A stretch of 64,000 nucleotides of DNA, from contig NC_059074.1 in NCBI RefSeq assembly GCF_020497125.1, positions 192,319,415 through 192,383,414 on the forward strand, written 5' to 3'. This document shows, one piece after another, positions 1 to 10,439 of this stretch; the stretch's first letter is position 1, and each line of letters begins with the position of its first letter. The position numbers were made by a program, and so were the translations under genes. The DNA comes from Mauremys mutica. Its lineage: Eukaryota; Chordata; Testudines; Geoemydidae. A model generated the notes under the pieces. It was not told the DNA's origin. It did no database searches and saw nothing but the letters and a program-made list of their open reading frames with translations.

Positions 1-403
1 TTGAGAACGGGGTAAAGGGGAGCGCTCGGTCTGGTGGTGGGAGAGGAGGCTTTTAATAAAGCTTTTAACTTATTATTTGAATATTTGAGAGAGGCGAGTT
101 TTGATTTTGTCCAGCTACGATTTGCCTCTTCCCACCACTGAATGAAACAATTAACCTCTTCTTTAGCCAATTTAGTTTTAGTTTGGCCGAGTTTGTCATT
201 TAAGACGTCCACTCGGTCTTTGTTCCAAGATTTTAACAGTGGCCACTGAGTTTTGGGATCCCCCTGAGTTAGCCTAGACCATTTTTCCAGAAATTTACAG
301 GAGTCCGGACCCTTCTTACAGGAGTCTGGACCCATCCTAAATATATAAAATGAGCCAGCGTTTGTTTAGGGAACTGTCCTGACTTAGACGTCTGGTTACC
401 CAT
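1..403 (-). pseudogene. Retroviral gag, matrix region, frameshifted and truncated
   Basis: The frame starts at 403 with M-G-N-Q-T-S-K, a classical N-myristoylation context for the matrix protein, which attaches Gag to the plasma membrane. The starting frame ends at 269, while the neighbouring frame is open from about 330 to base 1. A single frame break therefore lies around 320-350, near a locally duplicated stretch (two copies of a GPDSCK-coding segment). A tryptophan-, lysine- and glutamate-rich segment follows, as in gammaretroviral matrix proteins. An upstream in-frame ATG at 541 exists, but the MGNQ start fits retroviral gag better. The gene continues beyond the window. Confidence 0.65.
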
Positions 404-888
404 ACAGGAGGACTTCACACACCAATCGCACAAGAAGGAAATTCGGGTTAGGAGCCCACAGGCTACTGCCTCAATTGCCCTTGCTTTCACACCAGGGCTT
501 TTACCCAAAGTGCGGTGCAGCTGCGATTGTGCAGATTCCACTCACTCAGACCGCGGGGACAGGAACCCCTTGGTCGGCCGATCCCCGGACGGAGATGGCA
601 CCCAGACTCAAACACTCCACAGGAGGACGGATAGACACAGAGACAGGACAGTCCTCAGTCCGGACAAAACACAGAAATAATTACCTGACCAGATTCCTGA
701 TGTCAGATCCCGGGATCCCTACCAGAACAGAGTGGGAACCAACAGGTTCAATGGCGTAGACTTCACTGTGGTCGTGCACCTTTCCGTTCTGGTGGAGGAC
801 CGCTCGGGCCAAATGCCCAGGTGCCGGCTGCCACGGTCATCCTACAAAAACGGTCAGGAATCACACAGCCCCAGTGAAGACGGTTGCC

Positions 889-906
889 ATCTCGGTGGAA
901 CCTCCA
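889..906 (-). other. Primer-binding site for tRNA-Gln
   Basis: The plus strand reads ATCTCGGTGGAACCTCCA, identical as I recall it to the 3' end of vertebrate tRNA-Gln including CCA. The minus strand therefore carries an 18-nt retroviral primer-binding site. It lies three bases downstream of the putative LTR end. Confidence 0.8.
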
Positions 907-909
907 AAT

Positions 910-1291
910 TGTTAAAGTTAGACTCAGGACTCAGAGTTTGTCAGACCACTCTGTTTTATTAGCACAGCGCTCTGCTAATGACACCCAGATAATGTGAGCA
1001 CCATGCAAGACACAAACTATCTTATTTATACTGATAAAAGGGTGAGAACTTAACAAGATAACAAAGGAAGCAGAATCAAATAAGTTTACCTGGGCTAGGC
1101 ATGCATATCTTATTTCCTTACTAACTATTACCCATCTTCTGTTAATGTTTTGCCATTAGCACCATTGTTTATGCCTAATGTTTCTTTTCCTGGCACCTGT
1201 ATTTCAACATTTCTTATTTCTGCTTAAAGGTACATACAACATTTCTTTAATCCATTCTTATTTTTACAATATAATTCATTCTACTTTCACA
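910..1291 (-). repeat. Retroviral LTR (5' LTR of the left-edge ERV)
   Basis: Read on the minus strand it begins TGTG at 1291 and ends CA at 911-910, next to the primer-binding site. A TATA-like box (TATAAATA) lies at 1030-1023 and a polyadenylation signal AATAAA at 960-955, giving a U3-R-U5 layout of about 380 bp. The 5' boundary is inferred from the TG dinucleotide only, because the partner LTR is outside the window. Confidence 0.65.
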
Positions 1292-2267
1292 GTAGGAAGG
1301 AATGTGGGGAAACATACTGCTGCATTACCATATAATTTCTCTCCTTCACACGGTTACTCAATCCTTCATGCTGACACATGGCTTTTGTCTTTTGAAACAT
1401 TATTTTTTATTGCAACACACATGTAAATACAGCATATCTGGAGTGACATTTCCCTGATGGAGACTTGTGTACATTTCAGGGATTACGGCACCTCACCAAG
1501 CATTTGCAGTGACATTCAAAGCATTGACTAATAAACCAGGGTGACAGCCTGTCCCAAATTGGGCGGGACAGTCCCAAAATCCAGAGTTCAAGTCCCAGTC
1601 CCGGGCTGAATGACTCCAGGACAGCATCTCCCTCTGAGTCATTTCTTGCTAGGCGTCAATGCCTGGGCAATTGGGTTTGCCATCTTCTTCTCAACTGCTC
1701 CATGGGTATGGGGATTAAGGCCCAGAAAGCTAGGTGACACCCACACTTGTGTTTCTTAGCCTGCCTTGAGAGCAAACAGTCATTTTTCACACCACTGGGT
1801 AACAATGCAGTATATGGGGTAAACTGAGGCACAAATAGTATTCATAAAATTATTACCAAAAAATCCCCACTTCATCACAGCTCTTCCCCCTTTGAGACTG
1901 AACTGAGCAGGGTCACATTAACCAAGGACCTGGGGAAATTTGAATTCCAAATATTATCCATAGATGTCACAGCATCTTTCCAGTCTCCTTGGTAGCTGTC
2001 CTACCAGGAACTTCCAAGATTCTTATAGCTCAGTTGCTAATCAGTCAAGCTCACAGTTTCCAAGACACAGTTCAGCACAGTGTCATGTCCTCCCTAAGGT
2101 CTGGTCTGGTTGATGACACTAGCCAGGTGCACATGGAGAGTTTTTATTCTGCCCCATCCCCTTTTGCAACCTCAAAACCTTTGGGTTTGGAGCTGGACTG
2201 CCACTCCCTCCTCCCCATCTGCCAGGGAGTGAGGAGGGCAGTGACCCCACATGCCTCTATGTGTCAT
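1292..2267. other. No gene seen; decayed repeat traces
   Basis: No convincing reading frame or RNA gene. Around 1538-1600 a stretch with GGGTGACAG and GGGACAGTCCC resembles the small inverted-repeat element at 62926-63042 and may be a diverged partial copy. The rest looks like ordinary intergenic sequence. Confidence 0.4.
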
Positions 2268-2461
2268 AAGAACATAAGAATGGCCGTACCGGGTCAGACC
2301 AAAGGTCCATCTAGCCCAGTATCTGTCTACCGACAATGGCCAATGCCAGGTGCCCCAGAGGGAGTGAACCTAACAGGCAATGATCAAGTGATCTCTCTCC
2401 GGCCATCCATCTCCATCCTCTGACGAACAGAGGCTAGGGACACCATTCTTACCCATCCTAG

Positions 2462-5433
2462 CTAATAGCCATTTATGGACTTAGCCACCATGAATTTATC
2501 CAGTCCCCTTTTAAACATTGTTATAGTTCTAGCCTTCACAACCTCCTCAGGTAAGGAGTTCCACAAGTTGACTGTGCGCTGCGTGAAGAAGAACTTCCTT
2601 TTATTTGTTTTAAACCTGCTGCCTATTAATTTCATTTGGTGACCCCTAGTTCTTGTATTATGGGAATAAGTAAATAACTTTTCCTTATCCACTTTCTCAA
2701 CATCACTCATGATTTTATATACCTCTATCATATCCCCCCTTAGTCTCCTCTTTTCCAAGCTGAAGAGTCCTAGCCTCTTTAATCTTTCCTCGTATGGGAC
2801 CCTCTCTGAACCCCTAATCATTTTAGTTGCCCTTTTCTGAACCTTTTCTAGTGCTAGAATATCTTTTTTGAGGTGAGGAGACCACATCTGTACACAGTAT
2901 TCGAGATGTGGGCGTACCATGGATTTATATAAGGGCAATAATATATTCTCAGTCTTATTTTCTATCCCCTTTTTAATGATTCCTAACATCCTGTTTGCTT
3001 TTTTGACCGCCTCTGCACACTGTGTGGACATCTTCAGAGAACTATCCAGGATGACTCCAAGATCTTTTTCCTGACTCGTCGTAGCTAATTTAGCCCCCAT
3101 CATGTTGTATGTATAGTTGGGGTTATTTTTTCCAATGTGCATTACTTTACATTTATCCACATTAAATTTCATTTGCCATTTTGTTGCCCAATCACTCAGT
3201 TTTGTGAGATCTTTTTGAAGTTCTTCACAATCTGCTTTGGTCTTAACTATCTTGAGTAGTTTAGTATCATCTGCAGACTTTGCCACCTCACTGTTTACCC
3301 CTTTCTCCAGATCATTTATGAATAAATTGAATAGGATTGGTCCTTGGACTGACCCTTGGGGAACACCACTACTTACCCCTCTCCATTCTGAGAATTTACC
3401 ATTAATTCCTACCCTTTGTTCCCTGTCCTTTAACCAGTTCTCAATCCATGAAAGGACCTTCCCTTTTATCCCATGACAGCTTAATTTACGTAAGAGCCTT
3501 TGGTGAGGGACCTTGTCAAAGGCTTTCTGGAAATCTGAGTACACTATGTCCACCGGATCCCCCTTGTCCACGTTTGTTGACCCCTTCAAAGAACTCTAAT
3601 AAATTAGTAAGACACAATTTCCCTTTACAGAAACCATGTTGACTATTGCTCAACAGTTTATGTTTTTCTATGTGTCTGACAATTTTATTCTTAACTATTG
3701 TTTCGAGTAATTTGCCCGGTACCGACGTTAGACTTACCAGTCTGTAATTGCCGGGATCATCCCTAGAGCCCTTTTTAAATATTGGCGTTACATTAGCTAA
3801 CTTCCAGTCATTGGGTACCGAAGCCGATTTAAAGGACAGGTTACAAACCTTAGTTAATAGTTCCGCAACTTCACATTTGAGTTCTTTCAGAACTCTTGGG
3901 TGAATGCCATCTGGTCCCGGTGACTTGTTAATGTTGAGTTTATCAATTAATTCCAAAACCTCCTCTAGTGACACTTCAATCTGTGACAGTTCCTCAGATT
4001 TGTCACCTACAAAAGCCAGCTCAGGCTTGGGAATCTCCCTAACATCCTCAGCCGTAAAGACTGAAGCAAAGAATCCATTTAGTTTCTCCGCAATGACTTT
4101 ATCGTCTTTAAGCACTCCTTTTGTATTTCGATCGTCAAGGGGTCCCACTGGTTGTTTAGCAGGCTTCCTGCTTCTGATGTACTTAAAAAACATTTTGTTA
4201 TTACCTTTGGAGTTTTTGGCTAGCCGTTCTTCAAACTCCTCTTTGGCTTTTCTTATTACACTCTTGCACTTAAGTTGGCAGTGTTTGTGCTCCTTTCTAA
4301 TTGCCTCACTAGGATTTGACTTCCACTTTTTAAAGGAAGTCTTTATCTCTCACTGCTTCTTTTACATGGTTGTTAAGCCACGGTGGCTCTTTTTTAGTTC
4401 TTTTACTGTTTTTCTTAATTTGGGGTATACATTGAAGTTGGGCCTCTATTATGGTGTCTTTAAAAAGGGCCCATGCAACTTGCAGGGATTTCACTTTAGT
4501 CACTGTACCTTTTAACTTTTGTCTAACTAATTCCCTCATTTTTGTATAGTTCCCCTTTTTGAAATTAAATGTCACAGTGTTGGGCAGTTGAGGTGTTCTT
4601 CCCACCACAGGGATGTTGAATGCTATTGTATTATGGTCACTATTTCCAAGTGGTCCTGCTATAGTTACCTCTTGGACCAGCTCCTGCGCTCCACTCAGGA
4701 TTAAGTCTAGAGTTGCCTCTCCCCTTGTGGGTTCCCGTACCAGCTGCTCCATGAAGCAGTCATTTAAAGTATCGAGAAATTTTATCTCTGCATTTCGTCC
4801 TGAAGTGAAATGTTCCCAGTCAATATGGGGATAATTGAAATCCCCCACTATTATTGGGTTCTTAATTTTGATAGCCTCTCTAATTTCCCTTAGCATTTCA
4901 TCATCACTATTACTGTCCTGGTCAGGTGGTTGATAATAGATCCCTAATGTTATATTTTTACTAGAGCATGACATTTCTATCAATAGAGATTCTGTGGAAC
5001 ACGTGGATTCGCTTAAGATTTTTACTTCATTTGAATCTACACTTTCTTTCACATATAGTGCCACTCCTCCCCCTGCCCGACCTGTTCTGTCCTTCCGATA
5101 TATTTTGTACCCTGGAATGATTGTGTCCCATTGATTGCTCTCAGTCCACCAGGTTTCTGTGATGCCTATTATATCAATATCCTCCTTTATCACAAGGCAC
5201 TCTAGTTCACCCATCTTATTATTTAGACTTCTGGCATTTGTGTACAAGCACTTTAAAAACTTGTCCCTGTTTATTAGCCTGCCTTTTTCTGATGCGCCAG
5301 ATTCTTTTTTATGTGACTGTTTATCATCTGATCCAGCCCTTACATTATACTCTTCAGTCCTCTGCTCCTGACTATAACCTAGAGATTCTCTATCATCAGA
5401 CTCTCCCCTAAGAAAAGTCTGTGTCCGATCCAC
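2462..5433 (-). pseudogene. CR1 ORF2: APE endonuclease-reverse transcriptase, broken
   Basis: The protein would nick target DNA and copy the element RNA. The endonuclease lies in the piece at 5433-4330 (367 codons): LYTNARSLNNK, IGITETWW, GDFNYPHIDW and GNSDHN mark the nuclease core. Reverse transcriptase follows in the pieces at 4193-3516 and 3589-2462: [32 protein letters not shown] and ADDTKLL, then the CR1 C-terminal region with RPHLEYC and [13 protein letters not shown]. The three pieces are in different frames, with breaks at about 4200-4330 and about 3580. The position before the catalytic ADD is serine where CR1 RTs usually have phenylalanine, so the enzyme was probably dead even apart from the breaks. 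Confidence 0.85.
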
Positions 5434-5468
5434 ACGCTCCTCTGCAGCAGTCAGCTTTCCCCCATCTC

Positions 5469-6392
5469 CTAGTTTAAAAACTGCTCTACAACCTTTTTAA
5501 TGTTTAGTGCCAGCAGTCTGGTTCCACTTTGGTTTAGGTGGAGCCCATCTCTCCTGTATAGGCTCCTCCCATCCCAGAAGTTTCCCCAGTTCCTAATGAA
5601 CGTGAACCCCTCCTCTCTACACCTTCGTCTCATCCACGCATTGAGACTCTGAAGCTCTGCCTGCCTACCTGGCCCTGCGCGTGGAACTGGGAGCATTTCT
5701 GAGAATGCCACCATAGAGGTTCTGGATTTCAGTCTCTTCCCTAGCAGCCTAAATTTGGCTTCCAGGACATCTCTCCTACCCTTCCCTATGTCATTGGTAC
5801 CTACATGTACCACGACCACCGGGTCCTCTCCAGCACTACACATAAGTCTGTCTAGATGCCTCGAGAGAGCCGCAACCTTCGCACCAGGCAGGCAAGTCAC
5901 CATACGGTTCTCCCGGTCATCACAGACCCAGCTATCTACATTTCTAATAATCGAATCTCCCATTACTAACACCTGCCTTTTCCTAGAAACTGGAGTTCCC
6001 TCCCCCGGAGAGGCAACTCCAGTGCGAGAGGCGACCCCAGCACCATCTGGAAGGAGGGTCCCAACTACAGGAAGGTTTTCCTCTGCTCCCATTGACTGCT
6101 CTACTTCCCTGGACCGTTCTTCCTCCTCAACAGCACAGGGGCTGTCTGAGCGGAGGTGGGACAATTCTACAGTGTCCCGGAAAGCCTCATCAACATACCT
6201 CTCTGCCTCTCTTAGCTCCTCCAGTTCCGCCACCCTGGCCTCCAAAGTCCGTACATGGTCTTTGAGGGCCAGGAGCTCCTTGCACTGACTGCACACATAT
6301 GCCACCCGCCCACAGGGCAGGTAATCATACATGCTACACTTAGTGCAATAAACTGGATAGCCCCCACTCTGCTGCTGGGCTTCTGCCTGCAT
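5469..6392 (-). CDS. CR1 ORF1 protein with Cys-rich motif, coiled coil and SGNH esterase domain
   Basis: An uninterrupted 307-codon frame. Residues about 16-37 contain paired cysteines (YCTKCSMYDYLPCG and VCSQC), a small zinc-binding motif. Residues about 43-70 are heptad-like and charged (DHVRTLEARVAELEEL), a likely coiled coil for self-association. The C-terminal half is an SGNH/GDSL hydrolase: MGDS (block I), VHVGTND (block III) and DGLHLN (block V). CR1 ORF1 proteins of this type bind the element RNA, and the esterase may aid membrane or lipid interaction. The start is the first ATG after an upstream stop. All esterase signature residues are visible, so the reading frame looks functional although its partner ORF2 is broken. 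Confidence 0.85.
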   Translation of the reverse strand: MQAEAQQQSGGYPVYCTKCSMYDYLPCGRVAYVCSQCKELLALKDHVRTLEARVAELEELREAERYVDEAFRDTVELSHLRSDSPCAVEEEERSREVEQSMGAEENLPVVGTLLPDGAGVASRTGVASPGEGTPVSRKRQVLVMGDSIIRNVDSWVCDDRENRMVTCLPGAKVAALSRHLDRLMCSAGEDPVVVVHVGTNDIGKGRRDVLEAKFRLLGKRLKSRTSMVAFSEMLPVPRAGPGRQAELQSLNAWMRRRCREEGFTFIRNWGNFWDGRSLYRRDGLHLNQSGTRLLALNIKKVVEQFLN

Positions 6393-6419
6393 TGTCTCCT
6401 AGTTAATGGAAGGGTGGCT

Positions 6420-6840
6420 GCATCTTGGCTGCAGCCTGGAGTGCCCTGACCCTAGACTGGTGTAGAAAGTGACCCCTTGAGCATTTGGTCTTAACCCAGC
6501 CAAATGTCTGGAGCTCTGGTTTCCAAGGATCTGGTGAGGCAGGTGTGCAGGGTGCTCCTGCACACTGGCTGGCCCCCTCTGGAGTCATGTCCCAATCCCA
6601 GGGCTGCGCGTATGCAGGGAGCCCATTTCCTCTCTTGGCGTTAACCTGTTGCCCTCACCCCCAGGACAGTCCTCTCTCAGCTTCCCTCTCTCCACCCCAT
6701 GGCCGGTGGGCTGTAATTCAGTTTCACTTGGTTAAGAGAGCTCACCATGGCCATACTCCAACTCAGTGTCTTTGTTACCAGCAGTGACCTTCAAACTGCT
6801 TTACCTACTCTGGAGCCTCTCCCACTCCTAGAGAGGGCAA
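6420..6840. other. Junction between the CR1 5' end and the Gmr1-like element
   Basis: No frame here could be assigned. The stretch should hold the CR1 5' UTR and the interrupted end of the Gmr1-like element. I cannot place the boundary. Confidence 0.3.
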
Positions 6841-7258
6841 ACATGTCTGGCAGTCATCCTTCCCTGCCCTTGTCTCCTCATGTTCAGCTGGGTCTCAGCT
6901 ACCACCATGATCAGCTCTGCCTCTACTTCCCCAGTGAGAGTAGGCTGTGAGCTTGCTCTCTTGGTCACAGCATTTGAGCCAGTGTGACTCTCACATCTCC
7001 CCTGTGGAGACAGGTGGGAGCCATTCCTCGGTCCCATTCAGATTCAGGTGTCTGGTTACAGACAGAAAGGTGTCCTGAGCTTACCAGCCTTTCGTGTGTG
7101 CTGCTAGCAACGGGGGTGGGGGGGAAATACACCTTCTCCCTGCCAGCCAAGCTATTTGCATTTTCATCCTCACCTCTTTTCTGAGCCTTCTGGTTTGCTT
7201 GGTTTGAATCCTCAGCTGGTACAGAAACAGGGACTGAATTTTGTCTGAGTGATACAGT

Positions 7259-8428
7259 TGTGACGGGTTAGATCACAGAAACCCTTTGGGAGCTGCCACC
7301 TGATCTGCCAAGACTACTTCTGCCCCTGCTTTCCTGCCCTGTCAGTTTAGGACTTCAGTGCCCTGCCTGGTTTGAGCCAGACTTGCTAGCCTGCTGCAAA
7401 CCCAGACCCAGGTCTGAACCACGTCCCCTAACAGCTGTAGGCTTGACTGAAAGCAGCTAACAGAAGTGTTCTTATCTTTAACACTCAGATGCCCAACTCC
7501 CAGTGAGGTCTAACCTAAATTAAGCTTTATAGGTGGTAAAATGGATTTTATAGGGTAAACTCAAATTGTTCGTCCTCTATAAGACTGATAGAGAGAGATG
7601 CACAGCTGTTTCCCCCCCCCCCCCGCCCCAGGTATTAACACACACTCTGAGTTAAAGTGATTTTATTAAATACAGAAAGAATCATTTAAGTGGTTTCGAG
7701 TAGTAACAGACAGAACAAAGTGAATTACCGAGTAAAATAAAATATGCAATTCTAAGCCTAATACAGTAATACAACTGATTGCAGATAAAAACCTCACCAG
7801 CAGGCTTTCTTTTACAGACTTGTCTCCTTCTAGTCTGGGTCCAGCAATCACTCACACCCCTGTGGTTATTGTCCTTTGTTCCAGTTTCTTTCAGCTATCC
7901 TTGGGGTGGAGAAGCTCTCTCTTTAGCCAGCTGAAGACCAAAATGGAGGGGTCTCCCATGGACTTAAATAGACTTTCTTGTGGGTGGAGACCCCCTCCTC
8001 TCTCCTGTCAAAGTCCAGCTCCAAGATGGAGTTTTGGAGTCACATGGGCAAGTCACATGTCCATGTATGACTCAGAACTACAAGTAGCAGCCATTGTTCA
8101 CATACTACCTTGAACGTCCTCAAGTAGACTTCTTATGTGGACTGGAGCATTCCAAGATGCATTGTTCCTTAAGTGCTTCTTGACTGGGCATTTAACTTTG
8201 CAAATTCCTTTCTAAAGAAGCTGACCAAATGCCTTACAAAGCTTACTTAGAAATCAAGCAAGTATACAGCCAATATGCATAACTTCAAGTACAAAAATGA
8301 GATGCGTACAAATAGGATGAATAGATTCAGTAGACCATAACCTTTACAGAGATATGTTACACATGTAGCATAAAACATATTCCATTTATGTCATATTCCC
8401 ATAAAGCATTATGGGATACATCGTCACA
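7259..8428. repeat. Solo LTR (1170 bp) with 5-bp duplication ACAGT
   Basis: The ends are inverted repeats, TGTGACG at 7259 and CGTCACA ending at 8428. Direct copies of ACAGT flank it at 7254-7258 and 8429-8433. It interrupts the protease-downstream part of the Gmr1-like element, whose minus-strand sequence continues on both sides. Candidate AATAAA signals occur on both strands (for example minus at about 7670, plus at about 7736), so orientation is left open. No coding capacity is seen, consistent with loss of the internal provirus by LTR recombination. Confidence 0.8.
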
Positions 8429-8575
8429 ACAGTCATTCCCCAGAATAATATCCTGGAGAACCCCAACTACTGACCCCGATCCTTCCTGGGTCTGCACGGG
8501 GACCTGAGCCATAGGTAGGGCAAACAGCTCCACATTTGGGACTTTAGCCCAGATCACAGCCCTTCATCCCTTGCA
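8429..8575 (-). pseudogene. Gmr1-like protease remnant
   Basis: The minus-strand translation contains VVGVLQDIILGND, resembling the C-terminal beta-strand region of a retropepsin (I-L-G-x-D). The catalytic aspartate motif was not recognised upstream, where the frame is decayed. The remnant stops exactly at the ACAGT target duplication of the inserted LTR. Confidence 0.5.
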
Positions 8576-9452
8576 CCACTCAGGGTGTGACAAAGGGTCT
8601 CTCTGTCCCAGAATATTTCCATCCCTGAATGTCTTCCCATTATCCACCTCTTCCACTCCCACTGGAGGTCAGCTGTGCCTGAGCCCAGGAGAGTACAACA
8701 GCACATGTATACTGGTGCCCGGAGTGGAAACCCGCCCATCACTGCCCCCGAGGAGCTGACTGGGTGACCGCTTTTCTCCAAATGTTCAGTCACATAATTC
8801 ACTCCCTGCACTTGAGCTAGAGCTTGCCTGTCAGTCCCACAGGCCCAAGGAGCTGGCATTCCCTCTGGCTGAGCCTTCATCCAGTTCACCTTGTGAGCAT
8901 TTTGCCCACTTATGCCCTGTTTTTCTGCAGACATTACATCTCAGGTCTCTGAGATCCCTTGGATAAGGCCTACCTGCATCATCCGCTACCCCACTTTGGG
9001 TTTACCCGAGTCCCACTTTTGGGGTGCCTCCATTGGTTCCCTTTCCCCGGATCCATGCTTAAGCCAGTCCCCTTTGGGTCTCTCTTGATACCCAAACCTA
9101 CTGTCCACAAACTCTTCTGACAACCTGCCTATACTACACAGATCCTGAGGCTTCTTGTCCACTAACCATATTTTAAGCTTGTGGGTACAGAGTTCATAGA
9201 GTTGTTCCAACCAGATTATACAAATTGTCCAGCGTAGTGACACCTGCACCCTAACCTCATTTGTGGAGATATTCTCTCATCAGGTGATAGCTCCTATAAA
9301 TGTCACACCCTGGGTCTTCTGCACACCCCAAAACCTTTTCCTATAACCTCAGGTGCCAAATCATACTTAAGATAGTAAAGCCTTTTTGAACCGTTCATAG
9401 CCCCCCACTGTCAACTCTGTCCATTTGGCTGTACGCCTTTGTACCTTTAGGC

Positions 9453-9952
9453 TGATAGGGACAATATTCCCCCACAAACCCCACCCCCGCTCTTTGGCCA
9501 TACCTTAACCCCCCTTGCCTTGCAGGCCCAAGGCCTGTAGCTAGAACAATTGCTATATAAGAGCAATAGGTTTAAACTTCTGCTAAACTGGTTTATCTGT
9601 ACAAGGGGCACTGAGGAAGCAAGAGCCTTTGCACAATGTAACCGCAAAGTAGGGGTCGTTAAGACAGCCAGACCACCAACTGGACTGCCAAAGAACAATA
9701 ACAGGAAAAACCTAAAATGGAAAATAGTGAGATGGCTTGCTTGTTTGCAAATATTAATTCCAAATAAGGCAATGTATCGAATTGTAGTTTGTGGTTTTAG
9801 CCTTTATAAGCTTGATGAAATTTGTAAAGGGCAGAGCAGCTTGCCTCTTGCGTGGGGCCATGCTGACTCTCCCTGCATATATGCTTGTATGAAATAAAGG
9901 TGCCTCAGGCTGTCTGATCTAAAATCAACCGTGTGGTCGATTTTCCACAACA
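9453..9952 (+). repeat. Solo LTR (500 bp) with 4-bp duplication AGGC
   Basis: It starts TGATAGGG at 9453 and ends CCACAACA at 9952. AGGC lies directly before (9449-9452) and after (9953-9956). A TATA-like TTTATAAG at about 9800 and an AATAAA at about 9893 set plus orientation. Removing it rejoins Gmr1-like gag in reading order, which supports the boundaries. A 4-bp duplication is typical of gammaretrovirus-like integration. Confidence 0.75.
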
Positions 9953-10107
9953 AGGCTCAACTAAGAGAGTGAGACTTCAGAGCTGTTTGTAGAATCAACC
10001 AGGTTCAAATCACATGCTTTCTCAAAGGCTGTGAGGTAGGCGTCCATATCCCCCCCTCCTTACCTGGGACAACCATTTAGAAGCTAGGCTCCCCGCAGAC
10101 TTGGCAT

Positions 10108-10208
10108 CAGGGGCAGCTCCAGGCACCAGCACGCCAAGCATGTGCTTGGGGCGGCATGCCGCGGGGGGCGCTCTGCTTGGGGCAGCGAAATGTCTAGAGC
10201 CGCCCCTG
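10108..10208. repeat. hAT-type MITE with 8-bp duplication CTTGGCAT
   Basis: A 101-bp element with terminal inverted repeats CAGGGGCAGCTCC and the complement of CTAGAGCCGCCCCTG. CTTGGCAT flanks it at 10100-10107 and 10209-10216. Eight-base duplications and CAGGG ends are the hAT hallmark. It is non-coding. Confidence 0.9.
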
Positions 10209-10439
10209 CTTGGCATCCCAGGCCACTTTCCCCTCCACGGATCCTCTTGCCCCTCCACTTCTGTATCTGCAGTTCATGCTTTCGCTGCTTCTTCTGGTTC
10301 TTCCTCATGCTTTTCCTGCTTCTCCTCATGCTCTGCTAACTCCTTCGCCTTCAGCTCCCACTCCCACTGCTTCTACTCTATCAAAGGGGACCTGGATCAT
10401 GAGGGCACCATGCTGGACAGAGAACTTGCTCTTGAGGAC

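Larger units (their letters stand above)
1..1291 (-). mobile_element. 5' end of a gamma-like (ERV1) endogenous retrovirus, cut by the window edge
   Basis: On the minus strand the order is LTR (1291 to 910), primer-binding site (906 to 889), untranslated leader, then the start of gag, which runs off the window at base 1. Primer site and gag follow at the spacing expected of a provirus, so this is not a solo LTR. The tRNA-Gln-type primer site and MGN-type gag start fit a gammaretrovirus-like (ERV class I) element. Pol, env and the second LTR, if present, lie to the left of the window. The coding part carries at least one frame break, so this is an old copy. Confidence 0.75.
2268..6410 (-). mobile_element. 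Nearly full-length CR1-clade LINE retrotransposon
   Basis: On the minus strand the element has ORF1 (6392 to 5469), then ORF2 with endonuclease and reverse transcriptase (5433 to 2462), then a short 3' UTR. The 3' end at about 2268-2284 carries a doubled octamer-like tail (TTCTTATG repeats in sense), typical of CR1 3' ends. The 5' limit is not visible; it lies somewhere above 6392 and abuts Gmr1-like sequence further on. ORF1 is intact while ORF2 is broken at least twice. A second, truncated copy of the same subfamily is at 57685-59534. Confidence 0.85.
8860..10390 (-). pseudogene. Gmr1-like gag remnant with SCAN-type capsid
   Basis: Gag would form the particle core. The best-kept part is the frame at 9249-8986, with EQLYELCTHKLKIWL followed by EEFVDSR, matching the helical capsid C-terminal domain from which vertebrate SCAN domains are thought to derive. 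Further 5', 10085-9990 encodes a DAYLTAFEKACDLN-like segment and 10390-10217 a lysine/arginine-rich N-terminal region. A CxxC-like knuckle remnant lies near 8935. The gene has stops and frame breaks and is split by an LTR (9453-9952) and a MITE (10108-10208). Confidence 0.6.
6840..10400 (-). mobile_element. Old Gmr1-like Ty3/gypsy retrotransposon, split by three later insertions
   Basis: Minus-strand fragments run in the order gag N-terminal charged region (about 10390-10217), gag core (about 10085-8990), zinc-knuckle remnant (about 8935), protease end (about 8570-8430) and a downstream linker (7253-6840). The gag core contains DAYLTAFEKACDLN and EQLYELCTHKLKIWL, like SCAN-domain-type capsids of Gmr1-like elements. 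The element is interrupted at 10108-10208 (hAT MITE), 9453-9952 (LTR) and 7259-8428 (LTR). Each insertion has a duplicated target site, and the Gmr1-like sequence resumes on the other side. No LTRs of its own were identified. Confidence 0.65.
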
